A stretch of DNA of 64,000 nucleotides from Diospyros lotus (taxonomy: Eukaryota; Streptophyta; Magnoliopsida; Ericales; Ebenaceae), in contig NC_068340.1 of the NCBI RefSeq assembly GCF_014633365.1, positions 41,502,328-41,566,327 of the forward strand, in the 5' to 3' direction. Position numbers and translations under genes: made by a program. Positions 36,380 to 49,580 of this stretch are shown here, piece after piece; within the stretch, counting starts at the first letter, position 1, and every line of letters starts with the position of its first letter. The notes below the pieces were generated by a model. That model did not search any database and had not been told where the DNA came from. It worked only from the letters and a program-made list of their open reading frames with translations.

Positions 36380-36520
36380 GAATTAACGTTAGGCCCAGCT
36401 CCGGTATATAAAGCAGGCCACCATCCTCGCCGCGGCGGCACCGGACCGACCACCACAGGTAGCAACCGCTCCACCTCTCTGCCTTGAAATTCAACATTCT
36501 CTCACTCGCCGTCGCTCAGG
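36380..36520 (+). promoter_or_regulatory. MFAP1 promoter and leader
   Basis: TATATAAAG is at about 36405-36413, preceded by AGGCCCAG at 36391. A leader exon probably runs to CGCTCAG|GTACAG at 36519/36520, opening a 5' UTR intron that ends before the ATG at 37210. Further GGGCC/GGGCTT motifs occur at 36028-36150. Confidence 0.5.
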
Positions 36521-37209
36521 TACAGCTAAAAATTGCCTCCTCGCTGTCTAATTTTCCCTATCTTTATGTATGAATATCGTCTTGCTTCTACGAAAATTAG
36601 GGTTTTTCTTTTGTGATTACTGTTTTGTACATCCCGTATGCAACTTGTGGTTATACATATTTGGGTCGATGTGTTCTGACTTCTGATATGTATGCGTATC
36701 CATTTGTTCTTTGACTTGATTTTGTTTGTTCATCTGCTCGAAATCGCATCTATGGTTTCTTAGGAATAGTTCGCTTGAGATGTATTATGTCAGAAGTTGG
36801 AGGAGGGGTTGGCTTTTGTATTGGGAACCCTAGATAAGAGGGGTGTTTCTTTCATTAAAAGCTCCCCTGCCTCCCCTTATGGCCCCTTTCTATCCTCTTT
36901 CTGGAAAATCAATCCTTTGTAGCAATTTGTGGTAGTATTGTGATATTCTTACTTTGATTGGGCATACTTCAGACCTTAACATTTTTTTTTCTTTCCTTTC
37001 ATGTGGAGGTTTTATCTATGGCGTAATATTGATTAAAATGAATGTTTCAATCCAAGTAACTCACCACCCATTCTTTTATTGTCATTCCAGGGTTTGAACA
37101 TTGATCAGATGCTGATTCTTTTATGATTGTCTGGCTGTTGTAAGGTGGACTTTCCAGTTTATTTCTTCCACTCCCACCTTTTTGGGGACGGTAAGCATCT
37201 CTCACAAGA

Positions 37210-39438
37210 ATGTCTGTGACGGCAGGTGTTAGTGATACTGTTATTGCCATTAGAGATAAACTTAGAGGTAAAATTGGCCAAACAAAAGTTAAAAGGTACT
37301 GGCCTGGCAAAGCTCCAGAGTGGGCTGATGATGCTGATGAAGATGGAGATATTAGGATGGCTAGGGCAGTTGCCCTGGAGAAAGTATTCCCTAGTCAGGA
37401 AGATTCAGACATTGCTAGGAGAGATGATCCTAGGCTGCGCCGTCTAGCTGAGAGTAGGATAGATAATCGTGAAGAAATAAGGGCTGATCACAGGCGCATT
37501 CGACAAGCTGAGATTGTTTCTACGATAGAAGAGGAAAACAAAAGACAAGAACGATTAGATTTAGAGGAAGAGGATGAAGATGCCTTGGAGGAAAGGAGAA
37601 GGAGGCTTCGGGAGAAGTTGCTTCAGAGGCAGCAGGAAGAAGCTGCTCTTCTCCCCGAAGAAGAGGAGGAGGAAGTAGAGGAAGAGGAGGAAGAGGAATC
37701 TGAATATGAGACCGACTCAGAAGATGAATTTACAGGTCCAGCACTGGTAAAGCCAGTCTTTGTTCCGAAGTCCGAAAGAGACACCATTGCTGAACGTGAG
37801 AAGCTTGAGGCCGAAGAACAGGCCCTTGAGGAATTAATAAAGAAGAGATTGGAAGAAAGGAAGGTGGAAACAAAGCAAATAGTGGTTGAGGAGATTCGGA
37901 AGGATCAAGAAATTCAGAAGAATTTGGACTTGGAGGCAAATACTGCTGATGTAGACACTGATGACGAAGTAAATGAGGCAGAGGAATATGAAGCTTGGAA
38001 GTCTAGAGAGATCGCAAGGATCAAGAGGGATAGGGAGGACCGAGAGGCATTGTTGAAGGAGAAGGAAGAGATTGAGAAGGTGAGAAACATGACTGAGGAA
38101 GAGAGGAGGGAGTGGGAGAGGAAGAATCCAAAACCTGCAGCTCCATCCAAGCAGAAGTGGAGATTCATGCAAAAATACTATCACAAAGGTGCTTTCTTCC
38201 AGTCACAAGCTGATGACCATGCTGGAACTGCTGGGTCAGATGATATATACAGACGTGATTTCTCTTCTCCAACCGGAGAAGATAGGATGGACAAGACAAT
38301 ATTACCCAAAGTTATGCAGGTCAAGCACTTTGGTCGCAGTGGGAGGACGAAATGGACCCATCTTGTCAACGAGGACACAACTGATTGGAACAATCCGTAA
38401 GTACAGAATTCCTTTTGCTACCCTTCTCTCATTTTTCCCCCCCTCTTCTGGGCCCGGCCCTAGTATTGCTGTTTTTTGGTATCTAATTTTATGAAAGCAT
38501 TAATCTGCTGGAGTATTGACTGATGTAGGGCTTGGGCTCGTTTTAACTGCAATTTTGTTTTCAAGTTTTTGTTCTCAAAATTTTATAAACAAAATTTTCA
38601 TTTTTGTTTACACAAGTCTAAAAATGAAAACAAAAAATTTAAAACAAAATTGTAGTCAAATGAGTCAGTAGTTTTATGATTTGTTTATATGTTGATCGAT
38701 TCAACTATTGTTAATTTGGGCTGAAAGGGAATATCTACGGAGGTCCAATTGGGATAAAAATTATTTTACCTATAAAAGGGGATACAAGTCCAAATTTATG
38801 GCCTTTTCAGTTGGCAATTTAGATAGCAGTGAAGTAAATGCATGTCCAGTGAGAACTGAAACTTATAGAGGTTGTCTTACATCAACGCTTATGCACTTTT
38901 TAATCTTGTTTTCTACTTTTCTTTTCATCCCCCCACACCCGCCTCTTCTTCATTTACTTTTCTTCTCCTAGTGCAATGGTTATCTGAAAATGATATCATA
39001 AGTTTCCTTTTTGAACCCTAGTTCCATTAGCACACGATCAAGACAATAAAACAAATTGTGAGAAGAAAAGCAAATTAAAGACCCATCTGGATGGTTTATT
39101 TTCTTGTTTCTGTTGGGATGAGCCTCAGAATGCTGCTCTTCCGCATGATCTCTAGTTTCGCATCTGATGGATTTGATTTCAGGACTCTGCTTATTATCAT
39201 AAATACCATCTAGTATCAACGTAGAAATCGTCTTCAAGATCTCATATTGAATCTCTGTTTCATGCATCATCATGGTTATCAAATTTAGAACCCCTTCCAT
39301 AATTAACATTTGGTGCAACACAGGTGGACATACAATGATCCTCTTCGGGCCAAGTATAATGCAAAAATGGCAGGAATGAACGCACCTATAGGAAAGCCCA
39401 AAGGCAGCAAGAAGCTGAAGGACTGGGAGTCTCGGTGA
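37210..39438 (+). CDS. MFAP1: MFAP1 splicing factor (microfibrillar-associated protein 1 family)
   Basis: Two coding exons, 37210-38396 and 39324-39438 (intron CC|GTAAGT ... ACACAG|G), give 433 residues, the usual plant length. The N-terminus has KRYWPGKAPEWADD, then a long, highly charged coiled-coil region (EEEEEEVEEEEEEESEYETD around residue 160 and EELIKKRLEERK). The conserved C-terminal MFAP1 block includes KQKWRFMQKYYHKGAFFQ, VMQVKHFGRSGRTKWTHLVN and, from exon 2, WTYNDPLRAKYNAKMAGMN, ending KKLKDWESR. Despite its name this is a nuclear protein, a B-complex spliceosome factor related to yeast Spp381. The start at 37210 (MSVTAGVSDTVIAIRDK) is the first in-frame ATG of the exon. It shares spliceosome function with CLO in this window but not its promoter. 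Confidence 0.95.
38536..38663. repeat. Small hairpin MITE in the MFAP1 intron
   Basis: CTCGTTTTAACTGCAATTTT on the left and the reverse complement of the right, CTCATTTGACTACAATTTT, form inverted repeats around an A/T-rich centre. About 128 bp; target duplication not clear. Confidence 0.5.
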
Positions 39439-40100
39439 AGGTGAAATGTCGTGTGCTGCCTAGCACGTGGAGAAGGCCATCGCTCTCTGTTTCATAATTG
39501 GGATTTTTGCTTCATGCAAAGCTAGCTAGAACTTGTGTTCCTTGCTTGACCTTATTCAAGGCAGTTGTCCTAGGTTGCCAACTTACCCTAAGAAGATGAG
39601 AGAACTAGTGAATATTGGCATAATGTTTCAGCTTTCATATATGGTGGTCAAGCAACAATGGGGATGTAGTGGTAGAGCCTCGTTCAGGTCATTTAAGAAT
39701 GGGAATTTTTATGTTTCTTGCAATGGTGTGACCACTAATGCAATAGTTAGTCACATTGGAGATGCATTATTTGCTATTCTGGTTGATATATCAAATAAAT
39801 GGCTTTTGTCTTTACATTGTGTTTGTAAACAGGGAAATGTTGTTGACCATTTTATTAACATTCAATAATATGTAGGGGTTGTCATTTTGGTCAGGACCGG
39901 ATCGGACTGGACCGGAATTAAAGAGATTTGGGTCGATTGGGCTCGGGACCAAATCGATCTAAACCAGTCCATACTCCTTTTTTTTCCTCGTTTTTTAATA
40001 TAAAATTTTAAAAATATATCACATGTCTATACATTACATTATGTATTATTTTTTTACTTTTATCATTAATACTATTTATTATTATAAATTATAATTAATA

Positions 40101-40131
<31 letters not shown>

Positions 40132-43106
40132 TAATTAAAATATCATTTTTTTTTCAATGTTTTCTTTACCTTTGACTGATCCCCACTCACACAAGAAGAG
40201 ACAAAAATCACCTTCAAGTTGCTTTCAACTTTTAATTTACTTGTATAAAAAATAATATTGAGGCTCATTTGAATATTATTATGAATTAATATTAATTTTA
40301 AATAAAATTATTATAAATTTATATATCACGTCTATTTGTGAAAATTATTTATTAAATTTATTTATAAATATAACATTTTTCATTAAAAAAGTAGTCTCAA
40401 ATAATAGGGTTTGACATTAATATGATGTAACACTAAATTTAGTAATCATATACTTCCTTTTTGTAATTGATGTATTTAAAACCTTTATTCAGAATAGTCT
40501 CAAGTAATAGTGTCACTTAATTGTGACACTTTTAATTATACTCATTTATTAATATATTATATTTTATATCACATTAATATAAATCTATAACACATTAATA
40601 TACGAATATAATTAAAATTATTTTAAATGAGTGTCTAAGTAGTATTTCCATTAAAGGGTAGCTTAATTCCTTCTTAAGCTCTCCAATCTTTAACTAAATT
40701 TTTATACTCCTTATTAGTTACTTAAAACATCTACCATATGAAAGAATATCTTAAGAAATGTTTTAAAAAATAGTGATTGTAAGCTCTTATTAACAAAAAT
40801 TAAGAAATGTCTCAACTAAAAGAAAACACAAAATGAAGATTAAAATAATAATTAATTCAAATTATCCAATAATTCAATATTTAGTTGTAGACGAAATTAT
40901 TACTTTTATCTAATATGGACAAAATTAGAGAAAGAAAGTGACCCTCTTTTACACACATTCCGTGTATGCTCGCACCTTGTTAGTAATTCATCGCGAATTA
41001 TTTCATATTTTTATTAAAAATATTATACTCACGTATTTTTGAAATACTAGAAATAATTCATATATTTTAAATCTAAAAAAGTATAAAATGTGTATTAGCT
41101 GAATTTTTTAAAAATTTGGCTAAAAAATTCGTTGTGTGCTCTCATAACAAGACAATGTGCAGAGCAAACTTTGATGTGTGTTCAGAAAAGTTTTTTAATT
41201 ATTATTATGGCTAATGGTTCATGATGAACTATTATTTAATTATTTTCAAATTTTTACTTTTCACCCATTTCTCTTTTTATTTTTGTTAAATATTAATAAA
41301 TATTATTATTCAATTTCATCCCCATATATATCTCTACTCTCTCTATCATCTATCTAATAAACTACTTATCTACCACATTTCTCTTTGGAGTGTTTATTTT
41401 TCAGTTGTCAACTTCTCATCAGATTTAATAATTTCAACTCCTCTTTATTTCTCTGTAAGTTACTTCATTTTATTTCTTGTTTTGTGGTCTTTTCAACATT
41501 TTTTGAAGTAATTTTTTTGTACTGATTTTTCATCTTTTTCTTCATTTTTATATGCATAGAAGATTATTTAGGGCATACTTTGTTACATTTTTTAAATTAA
41601 TTTTTAATTTTAAAATCAAATAATGTAAGATTGATAGATTTGAAGAACTGGTTCTCATTTTATAATATTGGTGAAAATTTAGGGCTCATGAGTTGTTTAT
41701 TTGTTGAGCAAGAATATATTTGTATGTATATATGAATGAATCGTCTTAATAATTCTCATTTTATAATATTAGTGAAAATATAAATTATATTTGTGTGTTT
41801 AATGAGTTATTTACTTATTTATCAAAAATATGTTTGTGTGCATATATATATATATAAATAATATATCAAATTTCTATTAACGAATTTATTCAGTTAGAAC
41901 GTATTAAACACAAATTAAGTTTTTTCTTAAATATTTTTTTATTATAAATATTTAATCAAATTATTAACTATATTTAAAATATATCAAATCGAATAATATC
42001 CGTACTTTTACTTTAGTGTCTTGTTCGTCGAATTAGTACTCTGCATACGAAAAATTCAAGGAAGGCACACATAAAAAAATTTCTAGATAGGCAGGGTCAC
42101 ATCATCGGCCAGCATCTCATAAAATGGTGGCCTTCAGGTGTGAACACAGCAATGAAGTAAGAACCTTTGGACTTTTAGTAAAGGGTTAAAACAGTATCAA
42201 TGAGATCATTGGGAGACTACTTCTTGTAAGTGCCAATTATATTGCTCATGTGGAACGCAATAGCCTCTAAATCACTACCAATAACTCTTAGTCAGGTCAA
42301 GAATCACATTATTATCAACTTCTTTATCTCCAAATCTCACTTAAACATACAGATAGATAGATAGATGGATGGCCATCTAAATTATTGTAAAGAAAAATAT
42401 TCGAATTCGAAACCTCTAACTCTGCTGGGCCCACCCTGCTGCGAGTAGCTAGGGTTTCATCAGGACTGATATGATAGAATAATAATCTGATGGTGTCCAG
42501 TCAAAGTATATAACATTTGAAGCACGTGCCCTTTAAAGGCTCCAAATAATGGTGCCCTGTGAAAGAGACTGCGTTGACTCCCTTGTTCTTATTCTTTTTC
42601 ATGCTGAGCATCTAAGCATTATATTCTACATCTTACTTTACAGAACCAGAAACATTCATCTAACCACTCATCTATAGCAATATATTCATTTCTGATCATC
42701 ACAAACCCCTCCATTAACAGCAGAAATTAAGCTCTGAATCTATTTCAACAACATTCACACACACACACATATATATATCTGGGTGTTTGAGATTGTCTTA
42801 TAAAGAACTTGTAAAACTTCAGGGAAGAAAAGAAAAGAAGAAAAGATGGGGATTGATGCTTCAATCTTACTCATGACTGCTAGCTAACAGAAGGTTTGAA
42901 TTTGATCATCACTAGAAGGAAATTTAGGGCTTAGAAACATATACAGAACTAGATATAGCTAGGAAAAAGAGAGAAGATTTCATTACAAATATATATATAT
43001 ATATGGACTCTGATTCTCACAGGTTAATTTGTTTTCTGAAATGGTAGGAGCTAAATGATGAGTTAAAAGGAATGAGTTACAACTATATATATAGCTAGCT
43101 AGGGTT
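39439..43106. other. Intergenic DNA between MFAP1 and the cupin gene
   Basis: The first 450 bases probably contain the MFAP1 3' UTR; the open frame 39533-39868 has no family match. At 39885-39980 there is a patch with GGACCGGATCGGACTGG, related to name-type repeats. An (ATT)n run is at about 40101-40130. The rest is AT-rich. (CA)n and (TA)n tracts near 42757-42778 and 42988-43003 lie downstream of the minus-strand cupin gene. Confidence 0.5.
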
Positions 43107-43565
43107 CTAAGAGGAGGAGGATGCTGGGGAAGGAGATTCAAACTTGTAGTATTTGTCGATGGCAACAGACACATCCCAGGTGCAGCTAAGTCCCTTAGGG
43201 ATGATCACAAGGTCTCCCGCACCAAACTCTACATACTCGGTTGATCCTCTTGGGTAAGCCTTCACCTTCCCTTTGAGCAAGTAACAAGTCTCTTGGGCAT
43301 CAAACTTTAGGGTATACCTCCCCGGAGGACAACCCCACCTAATCAAAAATGAACCCAAATCAGCACAACAGGAGCAATGGTGGAAGAAAGCAAGTCGTAC
43401 GTGATGATTATGATCAATGATTTGGTGAGCAAATGAAGGAATCAACTCTTACTTTGGCCATGAGTTAATACCCAACTCGGCTAGCCGGCGATTGGAAGGG
43501 TTGCTTTCGACGATGATACTGAGGCCAGCAGGACTTCGACTTGGGTCAGATGATGAAGCTGCCAT
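43107..43565 (-). CDS. Single-domain cupin (cupin_3/EutQ-like, DUF861)
   Basis: Two exons on the minus strand, 43565-43453 and 43338-43107, with GT-AG borders (CCAAA... donor AA|GTAAGA, acceptor TTAG|GTGGGG), give 114 residues. Exon 1 encodes a short Ser-rich N-terminus and LSIIVESNPSNRRLAELGI. Exon 2 encodes the small beta-barrel: WGCPPGRYTLKF, ETCYLLKGKVKAYP, EFGAGDLVIIPKGLSCTWDV, IDKYYKFE. This is the order of the plant cupin_3 proteins of unknown enzyme activity; the classical two-His metal motif of germins is absent, and the fold probably binds a small ligand or metal differently. No transit peptide is obvious. A long (GT)n tract lies 90 bases upstream of the start. Confidence 0.88.
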
Positions 43566-43655
43566 GAAAGAAGATTAAAGTTATACACACACACACAGAG
43601 AGACAGAGAAGGTAGCTAGCTAGGGCAATCAACAGGGAGAAGAAGGCGGCAAGAG

Positions 43656-43656
<1 letters not shown>

Positions 43657-43687
<31 letters not shown>
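43657..43687. repeat. (GT)n microsatellite upstream of the cupin gene
   Basis: About fifteen GT units, directly followed by TATAGAG. Position is about 90 bases upstream of the cupin ATG, so it lies in the leader or core promoter. Confidence 0.95.
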
Positions 43688-43690
<3 letters not shown>

Positions 43691-44722
43691 GAGTGGCCTT
43701 TGCTTGGGGGACAGGAAAATGGGAGGAATATTTAGATGATAAGTGAGGAAGGAAAGCCCCAGAAGAAAGCTTCTTGTTATTCTTCTTGCTATGGAGTCAA
43801 ATAACAAATGTGAAAAAGAGAGCTTGCCATTTTTATACAATCATGCTAGCGGTATGAAAAAGAGACCATATTCAAGGTGTAGTACGTTTAAACTGTCACA
43901 CAAGAGTGGTCAAAACAGTTGACTACTCATGCCTATGTGGCAGCATCTTATTGGCTGCTACTCTGGCTCTGACTTTGACTCTGACTGTCCCCATGGGAAG
44001 TCCTCCAGACTGGAAAATGCTGCACATGACATTTAAGTTTGGCATTATTTTTTTTTAAATTACGTACTACCACTCCCGTCTCTGTCAAACTTGCTCCAGA
44101 GTCATTACGAGGGAGAAAAATCAAACAACTTTGACATTTTTACTAGTATTTTGTATCCATATGACAGTATAAAATATCAATTTAAAGTATTATCATTAAG
44201 TGTCACATTTGAGTGTCTAATCAACATTTTCATATTGGGAAATGATATACTCACAAATAAGTTAAATAAATAATCCTCACAAACTCACTTAACATGTACA
44301 AATTTATATGGTTCTATTTAAAATTAGTAAAAAATTTACTCATTATTATATATTATTATTAATTTTAAGTAAAACTACTATAAATTTATATATATTACAT
44401 CAATTTATTAGAATTATTTGTTAGACTTATTTATAAGTATAATATTTTCCTTCCTAAAATGTAAAGTATGACTAATCTAGAGCTTCACCAGAAAATTTGG
44501 CTTACATGATCTACAAAATCATCCAAACCAGGTAGAAACATATTTATGTGACAGATTATTCTGTATTTAATTTCATATTTATTATTCTTGGACAGACAAT
44601 AAGATGATTTGTCACTAATTATTAACATCATTAGCAATCCAATTGAGAGAAGTTATTGATTCCATTATACAAAAAGAAAAAGATAAGTTATTGATTGGAT
44701 GCCAAATAAAAAATTTCCGCAC

Positions 44723-44895
44723 CGCCACAGTGCCAAATTCATATTTTTCTTGAATAATTATGTATTTTTAAATCAACCTATGTATTTTAACTTTTTTTTT
44801 CATATGATCACCAAATTTTTTTATTATTTCAATTACACATTTATGCTTACATTTCCAAGGCAATTTTATCTCTATGCTTTTACCTTTTTTTTCAT
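44723..44895. repeat. Truncated family A element
   Basis: GCCAAATTCATATTTTTCTT and the internal TTATTTCAATTACACATTTATG match the left half of family A. The right half is absent. Confidence 0.55.
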
Positions 44896-45128
44896 CTCAG
44901 TCTACCCTTTATTTTTGGCCTCACAATATCAGTGACAAAAGGTGAGACTTTAGCCACATAAGTTTACCTATCATCACTGAAGCAAAGGTACAAGAAAAGT
45001 AAATTGTATACTTACAGGAAATAAAAAAAAAGTAAAGTAAATTGTACATCATAATTTCGCCAAGAGATTGTCCATAAATGGATTACTCTTTATATATTAG
45101 TCTATAGATAGTCACAATTGGAAAAATT

Positions 45129-48100
45129 CTACAAAATTTCACTCTCTCTTTTGGTCGTATTTGTTGTAGAGTCGCCTAGAAACTCAGATCTTATCTGCAT
45201 CAGCAACCTCCCTAGATAGTTCAGGCCTTCTCCCTCCTGACCTCCACCCCAGAACAGATCATGCGGCGAGGCTTCAACCAGAACAGACCCCGCAGTCGAT
45301 AGCAGCATAGAGTTTAAGTGGGGGTATATTGAAAACTTACATTTCAAGGCCCCGTACATGACATCGATCTTGACAGATTCCCAATCAGATCTCACCTGCA
45401 TTGCGTGCATTGGGAGAGAGAGGTCATAAGACACGGTGAGCACTTTAAAAACTCTCAAGAAGATTGCTTTTCTAGATATAAACGACATCAAGAGACGAAT
45501 ATGCATGGTGAATTCTGTGTACGCTGTTTCTAACAATATTGTTAGACTTTACAGTAAAACAATATATATGAACTGAGCGCATCCAAGGCTTCGAGTTTGT
45601 CTAAGAAAGCAGCATAACAAGAATAACTAACTAATAGTATTTCCCGTAGTTTGGCTATCAATGTGTACGAATGATCTAAGCAATAAGGAGATAGTGACAT
45701 GAGTTGGGATACAGCAAGGTAAAAAGAAAGAGTACACGAGGTCTTGAGGCAATTAATAAGGACATGCACAAGAGGATGCTATGATATGGCAGCAGAGAAT
45801 AGAGAATCCCAAACTAATTTGTGAGTTAAACCTAAATGGTCATAAGGCTTTATAAGATTTGAGTTCACTCCAGCATCTACCCTTTGGGCAGTCATTAATT
45901 GAGTCATTAAAACAATCATCTTGAGGATGTAAAATACTAGTAACTAGCAAAAAAAAACAGAGAGAGAGACATGATAATAGCAAGTCATATTAGCACCTCT
46001 CAAGAATAGTTTCCCCTGATGATACTAAAAGCAGCTCAACACAATGAAACAACACCTTAAAAACACAACAGAACACTTCGCCAACAAGGAACTAAATCCC
46101 AGAGATGACTAAAAAGTTTTCCTTTTTATGCATTATTTTTGCACTTCCAACTTGAAAATCATTTGGTCAAGAAATTCCAACTTTCAAGAAGTCCATGATA
46201 AATAAATGCAACATCCAAATGAGTATAAAAGAGGTCCATGATTTTAGTCTAAAATATGTACTTCCCTTTGGGCAGTCGTCAATTGAGTCATTAAAACAAT
46301 CATCTTGGGGATGCAAAATACAATAGTAGTAACTAGCAAAAAAAAAAAACAGAGAGAGAGACATGATAATAGCAAGTCATATTAGCACCTCTCAAGAATA
46401 GTTTTCCCTGATGATACTAAAAGCAGCTCAACACAATGAAACAACACCTTAAAAACACAACAGAACACTTCGCCAACAAGGAACTAAATCCCAGAGATGA
46501 CTAAAAAGGTTTCCTTTTTATGCATTATTTTTGCACTTCCAACTTGAAAATCATTTGGTCAAGAAATTCCAACTTTCAAGAAGTCCATGATAAATAAATG
46601 CAACATCCAAATGAGTATAAAAGAGGTCCATGATTTTAGTTTAAAATATGTACTTATTCATGTATATATTTGCTTTTAACTTGACTATTGGTTCTCAGAA
46701 GGCATTTCAAGCAATTTCTAACTGTGATAATGCCTTAAAATTAATACAAAAATGCTACTGCAACTGCCAAATCTACGAAACACATACAATTTATAATGGA
46801 AGTTAAACATCCAGATCTAATATCCAACTCCAGCGGTTTTACAAATTGTTCATTAGTGTTCACAGACCAGTTAATTTATTGGCCCAAGTTCAATATAAAA
46901 TAACATGAAGGAAATCTCTTATCACTTAAGTGCAGTGCATGAAAATGGTGTGTTTCCCAATCCATTGTTACGAAGATTAAATAGAAGGTTAGTCCTGTTA
47001 GAATCATCAATAAATCATGTAAAAAAATATGCCATGATTAATTCAGTAAAACAGATTGATAATCTAGTACCCCTGAAAGGAATTTCAAAAATACAAAAAG
47101 AAGTATCTAACTTGGGATGTTGACCAGGAAGAACAAAGTTGTTGTTTAACATCATAAAAGCATAAATCTGAAAATTAAAGTTTTAATGAATTACCAGATA
47201 GTTATTGGTATTTGAAACCATACCAGATTAGGGTGCTGCTTCTGCATTTTCCTTCCCATTCGTGCTGCTTCCTCAGGACTTTTTGCAGATCTTATATCTT
47301 CAAAACATTTTCTGGCTAGAGGATCATTCACCCCAAAAAATTTGTGTGCCTGCATTATGAAAAGAAAATTGCAGCACATCCAAAAAATTAAAAAAAAAAT
47401 AAAAAGTTTGCAACAAGGGAATAGGAAATATTCAGGAATTTCAAATCACTTGATAATAGTGCTCCACAGTTGGCCAAGAGAGATAGTTAACACTTTCATC
47501 AGCCATTTGTATTGCATGAGGTGAGAAGTTTGAAAAGGCTCCATAAGGATCCCATGTCTTATAAAAGAATATGATGCTTGATTCATAAGGAGCAACTGTA
47601 GGATCAATAGCAGAAATTTCCTCCAGTGATGGAATACAAGGTGTTAGGTCTGGAACAGGCTGAAGAAATCCACTTACAAGCATGTCAGGTCCAATCTGCA
47701 TTACATGTCATAGGTAAGCAACAAGAAAAGGTGAACCAGAACATATTCAGAAACTAAGCAACTTTTGCAAAGAAGAAACTTCAGAAAGCAGAAATTACAC
47801 TTATATGTCGCAAACTGCTCGACTCGGTAAAGTTTATATCATCACATACTTTACATTACACTTCTATGTCATGAAGTGTAATTATTGTTGGGACAATTTT
47901 TAATTAATCTGTGATCCTTAAGAGTTAATTGAACAAATGGAGTGGTTACATATCAATTTACATCTATTATAACCTTGCCTTTCTTTGACGCACACACAGA
48001 GAGAGCACAGAAAAAGACCGCAAAACAAAACAAACTTCACAGAATCAAGCAGTTTGTGGCATTGTAAAGACATTGTTGGGCCAGAAAAATTATCATTTCA

Positions 48101-49543
48101 AGTAAACACAAAAATTAGCACAGACCTGCTCATAGGAAACATCAAGTAATTGCAAAGCTTGTGACATCTCAACCATCCCAAGTTCACCAACTGGTGATGG
48201 TGCATTCTTCCCACCAATAATTTTAGGAGCAATAAATGCATAAACCTGTACCAAGAAGCCAACTACATATTAATAACCATGGCAAGCAAAATTACATGGA
48301 AGCAAAAAAAGGGATGCAACTTTGTGGAGATCTTTCAACAAGAACAACGTAGTTCTTGAATCCATATTTGATTTTGTTGCTCCAGCAACTTGGCTGAACA
48401 GAATACTGAGAACAGACAACAGCCACTTTGCTATTCATCAAATGACCAAAAGGATGGTTCAGATATAAGAAGCAAACAAAAGGAATAAAAGAAAGAGGGA
48501 ACAGATTGCACCACGTAGTTATTGTATTATACTAGAAGCCAAATAATCCAAAGCATTGGAGTTAAATAAAGAAACAGATCAGCATATAGGTGGAGCTGAA
48601 GCATGACATGAATGGCCACTAAGAAGGGAATGGAGGAAAGGAAGGATATCCTGTAAGAAAAAGTATGCTGCAACCATAAAACAACTCAATGCGCCATAGA
48701 GATGTATAATAAGAGAAGTATTCCGATTACATGCTCAATAGAGCCAAATAAAGGGTTCAAAGCTTCAAAGAAAATTCCAAGAGAAGCAGTCAGCCTTATG
48801 ATATCAACAGAATCAAAATTTGCTTAATTGTGTAGAACACGGAAAAGGATAAGGATTCTAGGGTTTATTAGTTCACCAGCAATAACAAGGTTCTCTTTGC
48901 TCTACTTTCCAAGTGAAAAATGTAATAAAAATTATTATATGTTACCACAGATAATAGCACGTACCTTGTGTATAATCCCTGATGATATAGCAGATGCAGC
49001 TAATGTCCCTCCACACTCCCATAAAATTGAAAGGTAACCACGGTCATGTAAATATTCCATGACAACTTTGGGATTTAAGATGTCAAACTCCACTATTTCA
49101 ACACCTTTAGATGCAAGAAATTTCTGAAAACTCTTTCTAGCACCTCTTTGTGTTGCAACAATGGTGGGCGCATCAGCAATATCCCAAAGATTTGCTACCT
49201 CAGGAAGATCAAGTGTTTGTGACATAACAATCCGCATGGGCATATGGCCACCTCCATGTCTCGCAGTTAACTGTGGATCTGTATTTTTAAATTGAATTAG
49301 AAAAACAATCAATAATATCATGGATATCTAGAGCAACTTAAAGATAACAGCCAATGAAGATCCATACTATCGCTGCGCACCGTATTTCCCCCAACAATAA
49401 TAGCATCACTTCTCCCTCGTAATTCAAAAACATGGCTTCTTGACTTTTTGCTGCTTATCCATGAAGCATGTCCACTACTGGCTGCAATTTTTCCTGGCAG
49501 TATTATATAATACCATCAGAAAGAACACCTAATTATCACATGG

Positions 49544-49580
<37 letters not shown>

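Larger units (their letters stand above)
43566..45128. other. Intergenic DNA between the cupin and PYRR genes
   Basis: Promoter side of the cupin gene, including a (GT)n tract, CTCTGACTTTGACTCTGACT near 43968-43987 and AT-rich DNA. A fragment of family A lies at 44723-44895. No gene. Confidence 0.5.

Noticed and set aside
39533..39868. 111-codon open frame after MFAP1
   Set aside because: Likely within the MFAP1 3' UTR; no recognised motif and no splice connection.
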